Positions 7,705 to 21,410 of a stretch of 53,506 nt of DNA are shown here, in pieces. The stretch comes from an uncultured Rhizobiaceae bacterium. GTDB lineage: Bacteria > Pseudomonadota > Alphaproteobacteria > Rhizobiales > Rhizobiaceae. The notes under the pieces were generated by a model. It did no database searches. It was not told where the DNA came from and saw nothing but the letters and a program-made list of their open reading frames with translations. The stretch's first letter is position 1. Every line of letters starts with the position of its first letter. The translations under genes and the position numbers were made by a program. The stretch is taken from contig CAMYMG010000035.1 in NCBI GenBank assembly GCA_947259295.1, forward strand, positions 1-53,506. The letters are read 5' to 3'.

Positions 7705-9339
7705 TCAGCCGAGGGGCCGGCCGACGAAGACGCCGAGCGGCGCCAGCGTCAGGGCTCCATGCGCCGTGTGTCCCTCGCCATTCAGCAATATCTCGAGCGT
7801 GCCGATCCCGGGCGGCAATATCCAGTCGACGTCCGAGCCGCCAAAGTTGAAGGCGCAGACGAGACGCTCCCCGTCCGCCTCGCGCACGAACGCCAGAACA
7901 TCCTCGGGCGCATCCACAAATTCGATGGAGCCATGCCGCAATGCCGGGTGGCGCTTGCGGAACGCCAGCACCTCGCGGTAGCGCGCGAGCACCGAGTGCG
8001 GATCAGCCTCCTCGACGTCCACCGCGCGTGCCCGGTGCTCCGGCGGTATCGGCAGCCAGGGCTTTGCCGTCGAGAAACCGGCATTCTCTGCCCCCGCTTC
8101 CCAGGGCATTGGCGTTCGGCTGCCGTCCCTGCCCTTGAAGCCCGGCCAGAAGCGGATGCCGAATGGATCGCGCAGATCCTCAAAGGCTATTTCCGCCTCG
8201 GTCAGGCCGAGCTCCTCGCCCTGGTAGAGGCAGATCGAACCGCGCAGGCAGGCAAGCAGCGCGATCGAGAAACGCGCCACCGCATCGGCGTCGCCGCCCG
8301 GCGGCGTCCAGCGCGAGACATGGCGCACCACGTCGTGGTTGGAGAAGGCCCAGCAGACCCAGCCGTCGGCGACGGCCGCCTCAAAGGCCTCGACGCAGCC
8401 GCGCACATGGGCGGCCGAGAATTTCGGTCCGAGCAGATCGAAGGTGTAGCACATGTGCAGCCTGTCGCCGCCCCGCGTATAGGCGGCCACCGTCTGCAGC
8501 GACCTGTCTTCGTCGCCGACCTCGCCGACCGAGGCGCGCGCCTCAAATTCGTTGAGCAAGGCGCGGAACCGCTTCAGGAATTCCAGGGTTTCGGGCTGCG
8601 TTTTGTCGAAGAGATGCGACTGGAAAAGGTAGGGGTTCGTCTCGTCGATCGTGCCGGCGACGCTTTCGGCGAGCGGCGGGTTGTCGCGCAGCCATCTGTC
8701 GTGCGCGTAATAGTTCACCGTATCGAGCCGGAACCCGTCGACACCGCGCTCGAGCCAGAAGCGCATCGCGTCGAGCAACGCTTCCTGAACGTCGGGGTTG
8801 TGGAAATTGAGGTCCGGCTGCGCGGCGAGGAAATTGTGCAGATAGTATTGCCGGCGGGTGGAATCCCACTCCCAGGCCGGCCCGCCGAATACCGACAGCC
8901 AGTTGTTGGGTGCGGTGCCGTCCGGCTTCGGATCGGCCCAGACATACCAGTCGGCGCGCGGGTTGCTGCGATCGGCACGGCTATCGATGAACCATGGATG
9001 CTTGTCGGACGTGTGCGACAGCACCTGGTCGATGATCAGCTTCAGCCCGTGGCGATGCAGTTCGGCGACCAGCGCGTCGAAATCCTCCAGCGTCCCGAAG
9101 GTCGAGTCCACCGCCTTGTAGTCCGAGACGTCGTAGCCCATGTCGGCCATCGGCGACTTAAAGAAGGGCGACAGCCAGACCGCGTCGACGCCGAGCGCTG
9201 CGATGTGGCCGACCCGCCGCGTCACGCCTTTGAGGTCGCCCGTGCCATTGCCCGTGCTGTCCTGGAAGGAGCGCGGATAGACCTGGTAGAGGGCGCATCC
9301 GCGCCACCAGTCGCTGTCCGGTCCCTGCTCGTCCATCAC
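7705..9339 (-). CDS. GH13 alpha-glucosidase at the end of the glg operon
   Basis: 544 aa, the (beta/alpha)8 alpha-amylase fold. GFRLD carries the nucleophile Asp206, VGEVGDE the acid/base Glu273 and SNHD the transition-state Asp336. The WWRGCALYQVYPRSFQDS start and GDLKGV segment are typical of oligo-1,6-glucosidase and alpha-glucosidase members (AglA/GH13_23-like). The C-terminal beta domain is about 460-544. No signal peptide is seen, so it is cytoplasmic. A ggaggtg site precedes the ATG, 10 bases after the glgX stop, so it is the seventh gene of the glycogen operon. It likely cleaves malto- or isomalto-oligosaccharides released by GlgX and GlgP. A trehalose synthase is the main alternative, but that enzyme is usually longer. 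Confidence 0.88.
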   Translation of the reverse strand: MMDEQGPDSDWWRGCALYQVYPRSFQDSTGNGTGDLKGVTRRVGHIAALGVDAVWLSPFFKSPMADMGYDVSDYKAVDSTFGTLEDFDALVAELHRHGLKLIIDQVLSHTSDKHPWFIDSRADRSNPRADWYVWADPKPDGTAPNNWLSVFGGPAWEWDSTRRQYYLHNFLAAQPDLNFHNPDVQEALLDAMRFWLERGVDGFRLDTVNYYAHDRWLRDNPPLAESVAGTIDETNPYLFQSHLFDKTQPETLEFLKRFRALLNEFEARASVGEVGDEDRSLQTVAAYTRGGDRLHMCYTFDLLGPKFSAAHVRGCVEAFEAAVADGWVCWAFSNHDVVRHVSRWTPPGGDADAVARFSIALLACLRGSICLYQGEELGLTEAEIAFEDLRDPFGIRFWPGFKGRDGSRTPMPWEAGAENAGFSTAKPWLPIPPEHRARAVDVEEADPHSVLARYREVLAFRKRHPALRHGSIEFVDAPEDVLAFVREADGERLVCAFNFGGSDVDWILPPGIGTLEILLNGEGHTAHGALTLAPLGVFVGRPLG

Positions 9340-9349
9340 AGCACCTCCG

Positions 9350-11364
9350 TCATTCTTGCTGCTTCTCGACGGCGAAGCCGAGGCTACGGCCCGCCACCTG
9401 CCAGCCGCCCTGCCCGTCCGTGTCGGCAGGCATCAGCCGTTCCCATGCATGGCCGGCGCGTTCAGGCAAGGCGAAAGGCACCTCCTCGCGGTCCCCGTTG
9501 ATCATGACGGCGACGCGTTTCGCCTTGCCGCCCGTGTTGCCGAGAACCATGGCGAGCCGCCGCCTTGCCGGGTCTTCCCAGAGTTCCGCCGTCATCGCCG
9601 CGCCGGTCTCGCTCAGCCATTCGACGTCGGCCACTTCCGCGCCAGGCGTTCGCTCGCCGGTCAGGAAGTGCGTATCCGTCAGCGCCGGCATCGACCGGCG
9701 CATCGCCGACAGCGACGCGACGAAATCCTCCAACCCTACATCCCGCCCGGCCCAATCGAGCCAGGTGATGTCGTTGTCCTGCGCATAGGCATTGTTGTTG
9801 CCGCGCTGGGTGCGGCCGAACTCGTCGCCCGCCGTCAGCATGATCGTGCCACGCGAGGCAAACAGCGTGGCGAGCAGCGCCCTCACATCGTTGCTGCGTT
9901 TGCCAGCGACCTGCGGGTCGTCGGTTTCGCCTTCCACGCCGTTGTTCCAGGACAGGTTCTCGTTGTGCCCGTCGCGGTTCTGCTCGCCATTCGCCTCATT
10001 GTGCTTGCGCTCGTAGCTGACGAGGTCGGCAAGGGTTGTCCCGTCATGCGCGGCGATGAAGTTGACGCTCCTGGTCCTGTCCGGAGCATCCTGGCGAAAC
10101 ACGTCCGAAGACCCCGCAAGCCGCGTCGCCAGCGCGCCGATCATGCCGTGGTCGCCACGCCAGAAGCGCCTTGTTTCGTCACGATACTTGTCGTTCCATT
10201 CCTCGAACCTGGATGGAAAATTGCCGAGCTGGTAGCCGCCATGGCCGATATCCCACGGCTCGGCGATCATCACCCGGTCCTTCAGCACCGGGTCCTCCTG
10301 AATGGCTTGCAGCAGCCTTGCCTTGCGATCGAAGCCCTGGCCGGTCCGCCCGAGCACCGGGGCCAGGTCGAAGCGGAATCCGTCGACGCCGGTGTTGGCG
10401 ACGAAATGGCGCAAGGCATCGAGCACCAGTTCCTCGACGATCGGATGGTCGCAGGCCAGTGTGTTGCCCGTGCCCGTATCGTTGACCAGATGGACCGGGT
10501 TCTCACCATGGTGGCGATAGTAGGCGAGACTGTCGAGCCCGCGCATCGACAGGGTTGGCCCCTCCGCGTCGCTCTCGCCCGTATGGTTGAAGACCAGGTC
10601 GAGGATGGTGCCGATGCCGGCATCGCGCAGGGCCGCCACCGTTTCGCGCAGTTCGGCGACGCCGCCCGGCGCCAGCCGCGGGTCGAGCGCCATCAACGTC
10701 ACAGGGTTGTAGCCCCAGCTGTTGGTCAGACCGAGAGGCGGCAGATGACGCTCGTCGATCCAGGCTGTTACCGGCATCAGTTCGACCGCCGAAACGCCAA
10801 TTTTCTTGAGATGTCCGATCACCGCCGGATGCGCCAGCGCGCCAATGGTTCCCCGAACCTTCTCATGGATCCCGGGGTGGCGCATGGTGAAGGCGCGCAC
10901 CGGCACCTCGTAGATCAAGCCACCGGGCTGGAACAATGGGGGCGCTGCCGGCACTGGCTCTGCCGGGGCAACCGCGATCGCCTTCGGCACCAGCCTGGCC
11001 GTATCGCCGCCCTCGCCGCGAGGGCGCGAGAACTCATCACTGTAGGCGAACGGCCGGTCGATCTCGACGGCATAGGGGTCGACGAGGAGCTTTTCGAGGT
11101 CGAACCACAGGCCGCGCTCCGGCTCATAGGGCCCGTCGGCGCGGAAGCCGTAGCGTGTGCCGGCCTTCAGGTCCGGCACTGTCAGCGCGAACACGCCATC
11201 GCCCTCGCCCGCCAGTTCCAGCCGCTCGGTCTCCTCCTCGCCATCGGCGTCGAAGAGACAGACCCAGACCCGCTCGGCGGCCCCGGACCAGGCGGCAAAG
11301 CGTATGCCGTCCTTGCCGACCCGCGCGCCGAAACGCGGGCCGTCCGTCTCTCGCCTCGGCGGCA

Positions 11365-11365
<1 letters not shown>
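9350..11365 (-). CDS. glgX: Glycogen debranching enzyme GlgX
   Basis: 671 aa. An N-terminal CBM48-type domain (about 10-105) precedes a GH13 isoamylase-type catalytic domain: GFRFD with nucleophile Asp333, MIAEPWD with Glu369 and AAHD with Asp441, plus the long debranching-enzyme segment HNEANGEQNRDGHNENLSWN near 457-476. It hydrolyses alpha-1,6 branches of phosphorylase-limit glycogen in the cytoplasm. Its ATG overlaps the pgm stop by one base (TGATG), a sign of coupled translation. The length matches E. coli GlgX (about 657 aa). Confidence 0.95.
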
Positions 11366-14440
<3,075 letters not shown>

Positions 14441-14460
14441 CAGGCTTCCTGCATCCTGGT

Positions 14461-15729
14461 CTAGAGCTCCAGCCTGTCGATCATGTCCTGGGTGATCAGG
14501 CAGATGCCCTTCTCCGACACCCGGAAGCGCTTGGCGTCGAGGATCGGGTCCTCGCCGACCACCATGCCCTCCGGAATTCTCACCCCGTGGTCGATCACCA
14601 CGCGCTTCAGCCGCGCACTGCGCCCGACATAGCAGTCGGGCAACATCACCACGTCTTCGAGCACGGAGAAAGAGTTGATGCGCGCGCCGGTGAAGATCAG
14701 GCTGCGCTTGAGCGATGCACCGGACACGATGCAGTCGCCGGCGACCAGTGACGACACGGCCGAGCCCCGCCTGCCATCCTCGTCATGCACGAACTTTGCC
14801 GGCGGCTTCAGCTCGGCATAGGTCCAGATCGGCCAGTCGCGGTCGTAGAGGTCGAGTTCGGGCGTAATGTCCGTCAGGTCGATATTGGCTTCCCAGTATG
14901 CATCGACCGTGCCGACGTCGCGCCAGTAGGCCTCGTTCTCGGAGGTTGCCCGTACGCAGGACTTGTTGAAGCGGTGGGCGATCGCCTTCCCGTGCTCGAC
15001 GATATAGGGGATGATGTCCTTGCCGAAATCGCGCGTCGACTCCGGCTCGGCGGCATCGCGCCTCAGTTGCTCCATGAGAAACTTCGTGCGGAACACGTAG
15101 ATGCCCATAGAGGCCAGCGCGAATTCCGGCTTGTCGGGAATGCCGGGCGGGTCGGCGGGCTTCTCGATGAAGGAGATAATGTTGTCCTTGCCGTCGACAT
15201 GCATGACACCGAAGCCGGTCGCCTCCATGCGCGGCACTTCCAGGCAGCCGACCGTCACGTCGGCATTGGCGTCGACATGCTGGCGCAGCATCAGTTCGTA
15301 ATCCATCTTGTAGATGTGGTCGCCGGCCAGGATCACCATGTATTCGGGACCGTAGTCCTCGATGATGTCGATGTTCTGGTAGACCGCGTCTGCCGTGCCC
15401 TCGTACCACTGCGTCTCGGAGACGCGCTGGCTCGCCGGCAAAATGTCGAAGCTCTCGTTTCGCTCCGGTCGCAGGAAGTTCCAGCCGCGCTGCAGGTGGC
15501 GGATCAGCGAATGCGCCTTGTACTGCGTGGCGACGCCGAGCCGGCGGATGCCGGAATTCAGCGCATTGGACAGCGCGAAGTCGATGATGCGCGTCTTGCC
15601 GCCGAAATAGACCGCCGGCTTGGCGCGCCGGTCGGTCAGTTCCTTCAGCCGGCTGCCGCGGCCGCCCGCCAGCACATAGGCCATGGCGTCACGCGCCAGG
15701 GGTTGCGTTCTGTTTCTGGCCTCCACCAT
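14461..15729 (-). CDS. glgC: Glucose-1-phosphate adenylyltransferase GlgC
   Basis: 422 aa. The ATG at 15729 is chosen because ggggaggagaaa directly precedes it; a second ATG at 15750, overlapping the glgB stop as ATGA, would add seven residues encoded by that same purine-rich site. The nucleotidyltransferase domain carries [24 protein letters not shown] at the N-terminus (split here by Gly-rich loop and Lys), [11 protein letters not shown] near 137-147, and a C-terminal left-handed beta-helix ([17 protein letters not shown]). It makes ADP-glucose, the rate-setting step of glycogen synthesis. Allosteric control by glycolytic intermediates is known for the family. Confidence 0.96.
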   Translation of the reverse strand: MVEARNRTQPLARDAMAYVLAGGRGSRLKELTDRRAKPAVYFGGKTRIIDFALSNALNSGIRRLGVATQYKAHSLIRHLQRGWNFLRPERNESFDILPASQRVSETQWYEGTADAVYQNIDIIEDYGPEYMVILAGDHIYKMDYELMLRQHVDANADVTVGCLEVPRMEATGFGVMHVDGKDNIISFIEKPADPPGIPDKPEFALASMGIYVFRTKFLMEQLRRDAAEPESTRDFGKDIIPYIVEHGKAIAHRFNKSCVRATSENEAYWRDVGTVDAYWEANIDLTDITPELDLYDRDWPIWTYAELKPPAKFVHDEDGRRGSAVSSLVAGDCIVSGASLKRSLIFTGARINSFSVLEDVVMLPDCYVGRSARLKRVVIDHGVRIPEGMVVGEDPILDAKRFRVSEKGICLITQDMIDRLEL

Positions 15730-15746
15730 TTTCTCCTCCCCGTTAC

Positions 15747-17960
15747 TCATTCGCCCACAAACTCGAGCATGATCGTCGAAAGCGGCGGCAGCAGCATTGT
15801 TCCTACCGTGCCGCCGTCCTCGCCCGGCGTCGCCTGCACGGTGCCGCCATTGCCTTTGCCCGAGCCGCCATAGTCGGCGGCATCGCTGTTCATGATCTCG
15901 CGCCACCGTCCGGCAGAAGGCAGCGGCACGCGGTAGTCCTCGCGCGGCGCCGGCGTGAAATTGGAAATGATTGCGATCGGGTTCTCGCCCGGTGCGCTGC
16001 GCAACCAGGCAAAGACCGAGTTGTCCTTGTCGTCGGCGATCAGCCAGGTAAATCCCTCGGGCTCGCAGTCGCGCGCATGCAGTGCCGGGCGCGAGCGGTA
16101 GAGATAGTTGAGGTCGCGCACCAACTGGCGCACACCCTGGTGCGGTGCCTGGTCGATCAGCCACCAGTCGAGAGCGCGCTCCTCGTTCCATTCGCGCCGC
16201 TGTGCGAATTCCTGCCCCATGAACAGAAGCTTCTTGCCGGGATAGCCCCACATGAAGGCGTAGTAGGCGCGCAGGTTGGCGAATTTCTGCCACTCGTCGC
16301 CGGCCATCTTCGTCAGCAGCGTGCCCTTGCCGTGCACCACCTCGTCATGGCTGAGCGGCAGCACGAAATTCTCGGAGAAGGCGTAGAGCAGGCCGAAGGT
16401 CAGGTCGTTGTGGTGATGCTTGCGGTGGATCGGGTCCCGCGCGAAATATTCGAGCGTGTCGTGCATGAAGCCCATGTTCCACTTGAAGCCGAAGCCGAGC
16501 CCGCCCTCGTGGACCGGCTGCGACACTTTCGGCCAGGAAGTCGATTCCTCGGCGATCGTCATGACGCCCGGATGGTGGCCGTACACCTCCTTGTTCATCT
16601 TCTGCAGGAAGCTCACCGCCTCGAGGTTCTCGCGGCCGCCCTTCTCATTGGGAATCCACTCGCCCTGCTTGCGCGAATAGTCGAGGTAGAGCATCGAGGC
16701 CACGGCATCGACGCGCAGCCCGTCGATGTGGAACTTCTCGGCCCAGTAGAGCGCGTTGTTGACGAGGAAGGAGATCACCTCGCGACGGCCGAAATTGTAG
16801 ATCGCCGTATTCCAGTCGGGGTGGAAACCCTTTCGCGGGTCGGCATGCTCGTAGAGCGCCGTGCCGTCGAACATCGCCAGCCCGTGCGCGTCGACCGGGA
16901 AATGCGCCGGTACCCAGTCGAGGATGACGCCGATCCCGGCCCGGTGCGCGCCGTCGACGAAGCGGGCAAAACCCTCCGGCTCGCCGAAGCGCGCGCTCGG
17001 CGCGTAGAGCCCGGTCGTCTGGTAGCCCCATGACGGATCATAGGGATGTTCGGAGATCGGCATGAATTCGATATGGGTGAAGCCGCAATCCACCACGTAG
17101 GGGATCAGCCGGTCGGCCATCTCGTCCCAGGACAGGAAGCTGCCGTCGTCGCGGCGCTGCCAGGACCCGGCATGCACCTCGAGAGTCGAGATCGGCTCGC
17201 GCCGCTTGTCGGTCTTGCGCCAATAGGCGCGGTGCTTGTCGTCGCCCCATTCATGCGACAGCGGTGCCGCGGTGATCGAAGCCGTCGCCGGTCGCAGTTC
17301 GGAACGCGTCGCATAGGGGTCGGCCTTCAGCGGCACGACCTTTCCCTGGGCGCCGACGATTTCGTATTTGTAGGCGCTGCCCGGTGCAAGGTCCGGGATG
17401 AAGACCTCCCAGATGCCGGTGTCCGTGCGGTTGCGCATCGTGTGGCGTCGACCGTCCCAGTCGTTGAAATCGCCGACCACCGATACGCGCTTTGCGTTGG
17501 GCGCCCAGACGGCGAAGTTGAAGCCGGTTGCGCCCTCGTGTTCGAGCTGATGCGCGCCGAGCTTGTCGAAGAGCCTGAGATGCGAGCCCTCGGCAATATA
17601 GTAATCGTCAAGCGGCCCGAGCACCGGACCGAAGGAATAGGGGTCGGTAAGCCACCAGTCGCCGCCGGCGTTGCGCGCATGGTAACGCAGCGGCTGGCGC
17701 TTGCGGATGTTGAGCTTGCCCTCGAAGAAGCCGGCATCGTGACGCCGCGCCAGCGTGCCCGCCTCCTTGCCGGCAAGCGTATAGGCGGTCACCGTATCGG
17801 CATGCGGCACGAAGCAGCGTGCCACAAAGCCGCCTGTCCCCTCATGCACCCCGAGCACGGAAAAAGGGTTGCCGTGAGCACCCGCGACGATTGCGTCGAT
17901 GTCGCTGCCGGCGGCCTCTCCGGGACCATCCTTGCTCGCCGAAGCGCGGGGCTTCCTCAT
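15747..17960 (-). CDS. glgB: 1,4-alpha-glucan branching enzyme GlgB
   Basis: 737 aa from the ATG at 17960 ([10 protein letters not shown]), chosen for its gggaggaaa site; an upstream in-frame ATG at 18014 has no such site. It has an N1 domain, then CBM48 ([20 protein letters not shown] near 147-166), then the GH13 core with GLRVDA (nucleophile Asp about 418), [10 protein letters not shown] (Glu about 471) and [11 protein letters not shown], and a C-terminal beta domain. It introduces alpha-1,6 branches. It follows glgP after 60 bases, and its stop overlaps the upstream alternative glgC ATG. Confidence 0.96.
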   Translation of the reverse strand: MRKPRASASKDGPGEAAGSDIDAIVAGAHGNPFSVLGVHEGTGGFVARCFVPHADTVTAYTLAGKEAGTLARRHDAGFFEGKLNIRKRQPLRYHARNAGGDWWLTDPYSFGPVLGPLDDYYIAEGSHLRLFDKLGAHQLEHEGATGFNFAVWAPNAKRVSVVGDFNDWDGRRHTMRNRTDTGIWEVFIPDLAPGSAYKYEIVGAQGKVVPLKADPYATRSELRPATASITAAPLSHEWGDDKHRAYWRKTDKRREPISTLEVHAGSWQRRDDGSFLSWDEMADRLIPYVVDCGFTHIEFMPISEHPYDPSWGYQTTGLYAPSARFGEPEGFARFVDGAHRAGIGVILDWVPAHFPVDAHGLAMFDGTALYEHADPRKGFHPDWNTAIYNFGRREVISFLVNNALYWAEKFHIDGLRVDAVASMLYLDYSRKQGEWIPNEKGGRENLEAVSFLQKMNKEVYGHHPGVMTIAEESTSWPKVSQPVHEGGLGFGFKWNMGFMHDTLEYFARDPIHRKHHHNDLTFGLLYAFSENFVLPLSHDEVVHGKGTLLTKMAGDEWQKFANLRAYYAFMWGYPGKKLLFMGQEFAQRREWNEERALDWWLIDQAPHQGVRQLVRDLNYLYRSRPALHARDCEPEGFTWLIADDKDNSVFAWLRSAPGENPIAIISNFTPAPREDYRVPLPSAGRWREIMNSDAADYGGSGKGNGGTVQATPGEDGGTVGTMLLPPLSTIMLEFVGE

Positions 17961-18020
17961 GGTGCAGATTTCCTCCCTCGGGTTTGAAGCGGTCTTTTCG
18001 CCGCCTTTTCGCAATTCACG

Positions 18021-20489
18021 TCACACCGGAACGTTCCAGATTTCCTTGGCGTACTGCCGGATCGTGCGATCCGACGAGAACCAGCCCATGCGCGCCACAT
18101 TGTGGATGGCCTTCGCGTACCAGTCCGCGCTGTCTTGCCAGACCTTGTCGACGTCGCGCTGGGCTGCCGCGTAGGAATCGAAATCGGCGGCGACCATGAA
18201 CCAGTCGTGCTGGTAGAGCCCGTCGATCAGTTCGGCGTAGCGGGTCGGATCGTCGGGCGAAAACACACCGGTGGCGATGGCCGACAGGGCCTGGGACAGC
18301 TCCGGCGACGCATCGATTACCGCCTTGGGGTCGTAGCCATTGTTGCGCCGTTCGGCGACTTCCTCGGTCTTCAGGCCGAAGATGAAAATGTTGTCGTCGC
18401 CGACGCATTCCTTCATCTCGACATTTGCGCCGTCGAGCGTGCCGATCGTCAGCGCGCCGTTCAGCGCGAACTTCATGTTGCCCGTGCCCGACGCCTCCAT
18501 GCCTGCCGTCGAGATCTGCTCCGACAGATCCGCTGCCGGCATCATGATCTCGGCCAGGCTGACATTGTAGTTCGGGATGAACACCATCTTCAGCAGGCCG
18601 CGCACCGAGGGGTCGCGGTTGATGACCTTCGCCACGTCGTTGGCCAGCTTGATGATCAGCTTGGCGTTGTGGTAGCTCGGCGCCGCCTTGCCGCCGAAGA
18701 ACTTCACCCGCGGCACCCAGTCACGCTCGGGATGCGATCTTATCTGATCGTAAAGCGCCACCGCCTCGACAATGTTCAGCAGCTGGCGCTTGTATTCGTG
18801 GATACGCTTGATCTGGATGTCGAACATCGCCGACGGGTCGAGCTTGATGCCGAGGCGCGCCGCGACGAGATTCGACAGGCGCTCCTTGTTGCCCCGCTTG
18901 ACGGCGGCGAACCTCTCGCGGAACGACGCGTCGCCGGCAAAGTCGTCGAGATGTTTCAGCTCGTTGACGTCGTCGAGGAACTTGTCGCCGATGGTCTCGC
19001 GGGCCAGCCGCGTCAGTCCGGGATTGCACTGGATCAGCCAGCGCCGCGGCGTGATGCCGTTGGTCTTGTTGTTGATGCGGTCGGGATAGAGCTTGTGGAG
19101 GTCGGCGAAGATCGTTTCCTTCATCAGCTCCGTGTGCAAGGCCGACACGCCGTTGATGCTGTGCGAGCCGACAAAGGCCAGATTGCCCATGCGCACGCGG
19201 CGGTCGCCGTCCTCCTGGATCAGCGAGATGCGCCGCACCTGCTCGTCGGTGAACTTCTTGGCAAGGCGCACTTCCTGCAGCACCTGTGCGTTGATCGCGT
19301 AGATGATCTGCATGTGGCGCGGCAGCAGCCGTTCGAACAGCGGAACCGGCCAGCTTTCGAGCGCCTCGGGCAGCAGCGTGTGGTTGGTATAGGCAAAGGT
19401 CTTCTTGGTGATGTCCCAGGCCTGGTCGAAATCGACGCCGTGCACATCCATCAGGAGCCGCATCAGTTCCGGAACGGCGACGGCCGGGTGCGTGTCGTTG
19501 AGGTGGATCGCCGCCTGGTCGGCAAGGGTCTCCACGGTGCCGAACTGGCTGAGATGGCGCTGCAGGATGTCCTGCAGCGAGGCGGTCGAGAAGAAGTATT
19601 CCTGCCTGAGCCGCAGCTCCTGCCCGGCCTGGTGCGAATCGGCCGGGTAGAGCACCCGCGCCAGCGATTCCGCCTTGTTGCTCTCGCGCAGCGCGCCGAT
19701 ATGGTCACCAGCGTTGAAGGCATCGAGCAGGATCGGATCGATCGCCATCGACGACCACAAGCGCAGCGTGTTGACGCGCTTGCCGCGCCAGCCCACCACC
19801 GGCGTGTCATAGGCGACGGCCAGTATGCGCTCGAGCGGCTTCCAGACGTGCCGTTCAAGCTGCCCCTGTCCCGACGTCATCGATTCGACATGGCCGCCGA
19901 AGCCGACCTCGAAGGAGCGTTCGCGGCGTTCGAACTCCCACGGATTGCCGTGGTCGAGCCAGTTTTCCGGCAGTTCGACCTGCCAGCCGTCGGAAATCTC
20001 TTGGCGGAACATGCCGTTGGCGTAGCGGATACCATAGCCATGGGTCGGAATGTCGACCGTCGCCATCGATTCCATGAAGCAGGCCGCGAGCCGTCCGAGA
20101 CCGCCATTGCCGAGCGCGGCATCGGGCTCGAGCCCGGCGATCACGTCGAGTTCGACGCCGAGCGACTCGAGCGCCTGGCGCATGGAGTCCAGCAGGCCGA
20201 GATTGGAGAAGGCGTCGCGCATCAGGCGGCCGATCAGGAACTCCAGCGACAGGTAATAGACGCGTTTTTCCTTGAGATCGTAGGTCTCCTTCGTCGACTC
20301 GACCCAGTGATCGATGATGCGGTCGCGCACCACCTTGATCGACGCGGTCAGCCAGTCGTGCGGCGTGGCGACCGTCGCGTCCTTGCCGACCCGGTATTTC
20401 AGGGCCTTGAGGATTTCGGACGATAGGGTCTCAGGATCGGAATTTTCCAGGATGGGTTGCGGGAGTTCGGATGTCATAGCGCGCGTCAT
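18021..20489 (-). CDS. glgP: Glycogen/alpha-glucan phosphorylase GlgP
   Basis: 822 aa from the ATG at 20489 (MTRAMTSELPQ), with aggggcg just before it; the frame is open to 20549 without a family-like start. The family signature EASGTGNMKFALNGALTIGT near residue 650 carries the PLP lysine. GNGGLGRLAACFMES near 115-129 and NDTHPA near 325 are also diagnostic. It releases glucose-1-P from glycogen non-reducing ends. It is the first gene of the operon, so degradation and synthesis genes are co-transcribed. Confidence 0.96.
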   Translation of the reverse strand: MTRAMTSELPQPILENSDPETLSSEILKALKYRVGKDATVATPHDWLTASIKVVRDRIIDHWVESTKETYDLKEKRVYYLSLEFLIGRLMRDAFSNLGLLDSMRQALESLGVELDVIAGLEPDAALGNGGLGRLAACFMESMATVDIPTHGYGIRYANGMFRQEISDGWQVELPENWLDHGNPWEFERRERSFEVGFGGHVESMTSGQGQLERHVWKPLERILAVAYDTPVVGWRGKRVNTLRLWSSMAIDPILLDAFNAGDHIGALRESNKAESLARVLYPADSHQAGQELRLRQEYFFSTASLQDILQRHLSQFGTVETLADQAAIHLNDTHPAVAVPELMRLLMDVHGVDFDQAWDITKKTFAYTNHTLLPEALESWPVPLFERLLPRHMQIIYAINAQVLQEVRLAKKFTDEQVRRISLIQEDGDRRVRMGNLAFVGSHSINGVSALHTELMKETIFADLHKLYPDRINNKTNGITPRRWLIQCNPGLTRLARETIGDKFLDDVNELKHLDDFAGDASFRERFAAVKRGNKERLSNLVAARLGIKLDPSAMFDIQIKRIHEYKRQLLNIVEAVALYDQIRSHPERDWVPRVKFFGGKAAPSYHNAKLIIKLANDVAKVINRDPSVRGLLKMVFIPNYNVSLAEIMMPAADLSEQISTAGMEASGTGNMKFALNGALTIGTLDGANVEMKECVGDDNIFIFGLKTEEVAERRNNGYDPKAVIDASPELSQALSAIATGVFSPDDPTRYAELIDGLYQHDWFMVAADFDSYAAAQRDVDKVWQDSADWYAKAIHNVARMGWFSSDRTIRQYAKEIWNVPV

Positions 20490-20553
20490 GTCGCCCCTAT
20501 AGTTTTCTGTACCGCCCGCAACGCAGACAGTTCCCGGCAATCCTCCCAACTCG

Positions 20554-20581
20554 ATGCTAGCGGTTCCCGGGCGTTTTTCAA
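20554..20581 (-). promoter_or_regulatory. Candidate sigma-70-type promoter of the glg operon
   Basis: On the minus strand TTGAAA (20581-20576) and TAGCAT (20559-20554) are separated by 16 bases and lie 65-90 bases before the glgP ATG. The match to TTGACA/TATAAT is fair. A cccgggcgt/acgcccggg-type inverted repeat flanks the -35 box and might instead be the end of the frcA transcript. The call is by eye only. Confidence 0.35.
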
Positions 20582-20627
20582 ACGAATATGCGCCACGCCC
20601 GGAATTTCCGTCGTTCCCTCAAAGGTG

Positions 20628-21410
20628 TCACGCCGCCTTCGCAGTCTCGGGCGGTTCCTTGGCGCCGGTCATGAAGGCGACAGCATCGGACATCGAGTAT
20701 TCCTTCGGATCGATGACCAGCAGGCGGCGGCCGAGCCGATGGATATGGATGCGATCGGCGACCTCGAAGACATGGGGCATGTTGTGCGAGATCAGCACGA
20801 TCGGCAGTCCGCGCTTCTTCACGTCGAGGATGAGTTCCAGCACGCGGCGCGATTCCTTGACACCGAGGGCAGCCGTCGGCTCGTCCATGATGATCATCTT
20901 CGAGCCGAAGGCGGCCGCCCGCGCCACCGCCACGCCCTGGCGTTGCCCGCCGGACAGGGTCTCGACGGCCTGGCCGATGTTCTGGATCGTCATCAGGCCG
21001 AGTTCGGTCAGCTTTTCGCGGGCGCGCTGCTCCATCGCAGGCCGGTCGAGCATGCGCAGCCAGTCGCCCAGGAATCCCGGCCGGCGGATTTCGCGGCCGA
21101 GGAACATGTTGTCGGCGATCGACAGCGCCGGCGACAGGGCGAGGTTCTGGTAGACGGTCTCGATGCCCGCCGCCCTCGCCTCGATCGGCGACCTGAAGCG
21201 GACCGGCTTGCCGTCGAGCCGGATCTCACCTTCGTCCGGAATGACGGCGCCCGAAATCGCCTTGATCAGCGTCGACTTGCCGGCGCCATTGTCGCCGATG
21301 ACGGCGAGTATCTCGCCGGGATAGAGGTCGAAGTCTGCGCGGTCGAGCGCGGTTACCCGGCCATAGCGCTTGACCAGACCACGGGCGGTGAGGATGGGTT
21401 CCTTGGCCAT
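20628..21410 (-). CDS. frcA: Fructose ABC transporter ATPase FrcA
   Basis: 260 aa, starting MAKEPILTARGLVKRYG. It is a single ABC domain: Walker A GDNGAGKST at 39-47, signature LSGGQRQ near 145, Walker B MIIMDEPTAAL near 164-174, and H-loop LISHNM. Most carbohydrate ATPases of this transporter class (RbsA type) are double-domain at about 500 aa; the single-domain form of 260 aa is the FrcA type of S. meliloti. Its ATG overlaps the frcC stop as TGATG. It powers uptake through FrcC. The assignment to fructose rests on the neighbours, chiefly FrcB. Confidence 0.9.
   Translation of the reverse strand: MAKEPILTARGLVKRYGRVTALDRADFDLYPGEILAVIGDNGAGKSTLIKAISGAVIPDEGEIRLDGKPVRFRSPIEARAAGIETVYQNLALSPALSIADNMFLGREIRRPGFLGDWLRMLDRPAMEQRAREKLTELGLMTIQNIGQAVETLSGGQRQGVAVARAAAFGSKMIIMDEPTAALGVKESRRVLELILDVKKRGLPIVLISHNMPHVFEVADRIHIHRLGRRLLVIDPKEYSMSDAVAFMTGAKEPPETAKAA

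Noticed and set aside
18102..20426. 774-codon plus-strand frame opposite glgP
   Set aside because: glgP is unmistakable on the other strand; long antisense frames are common in GC-rich DNA.
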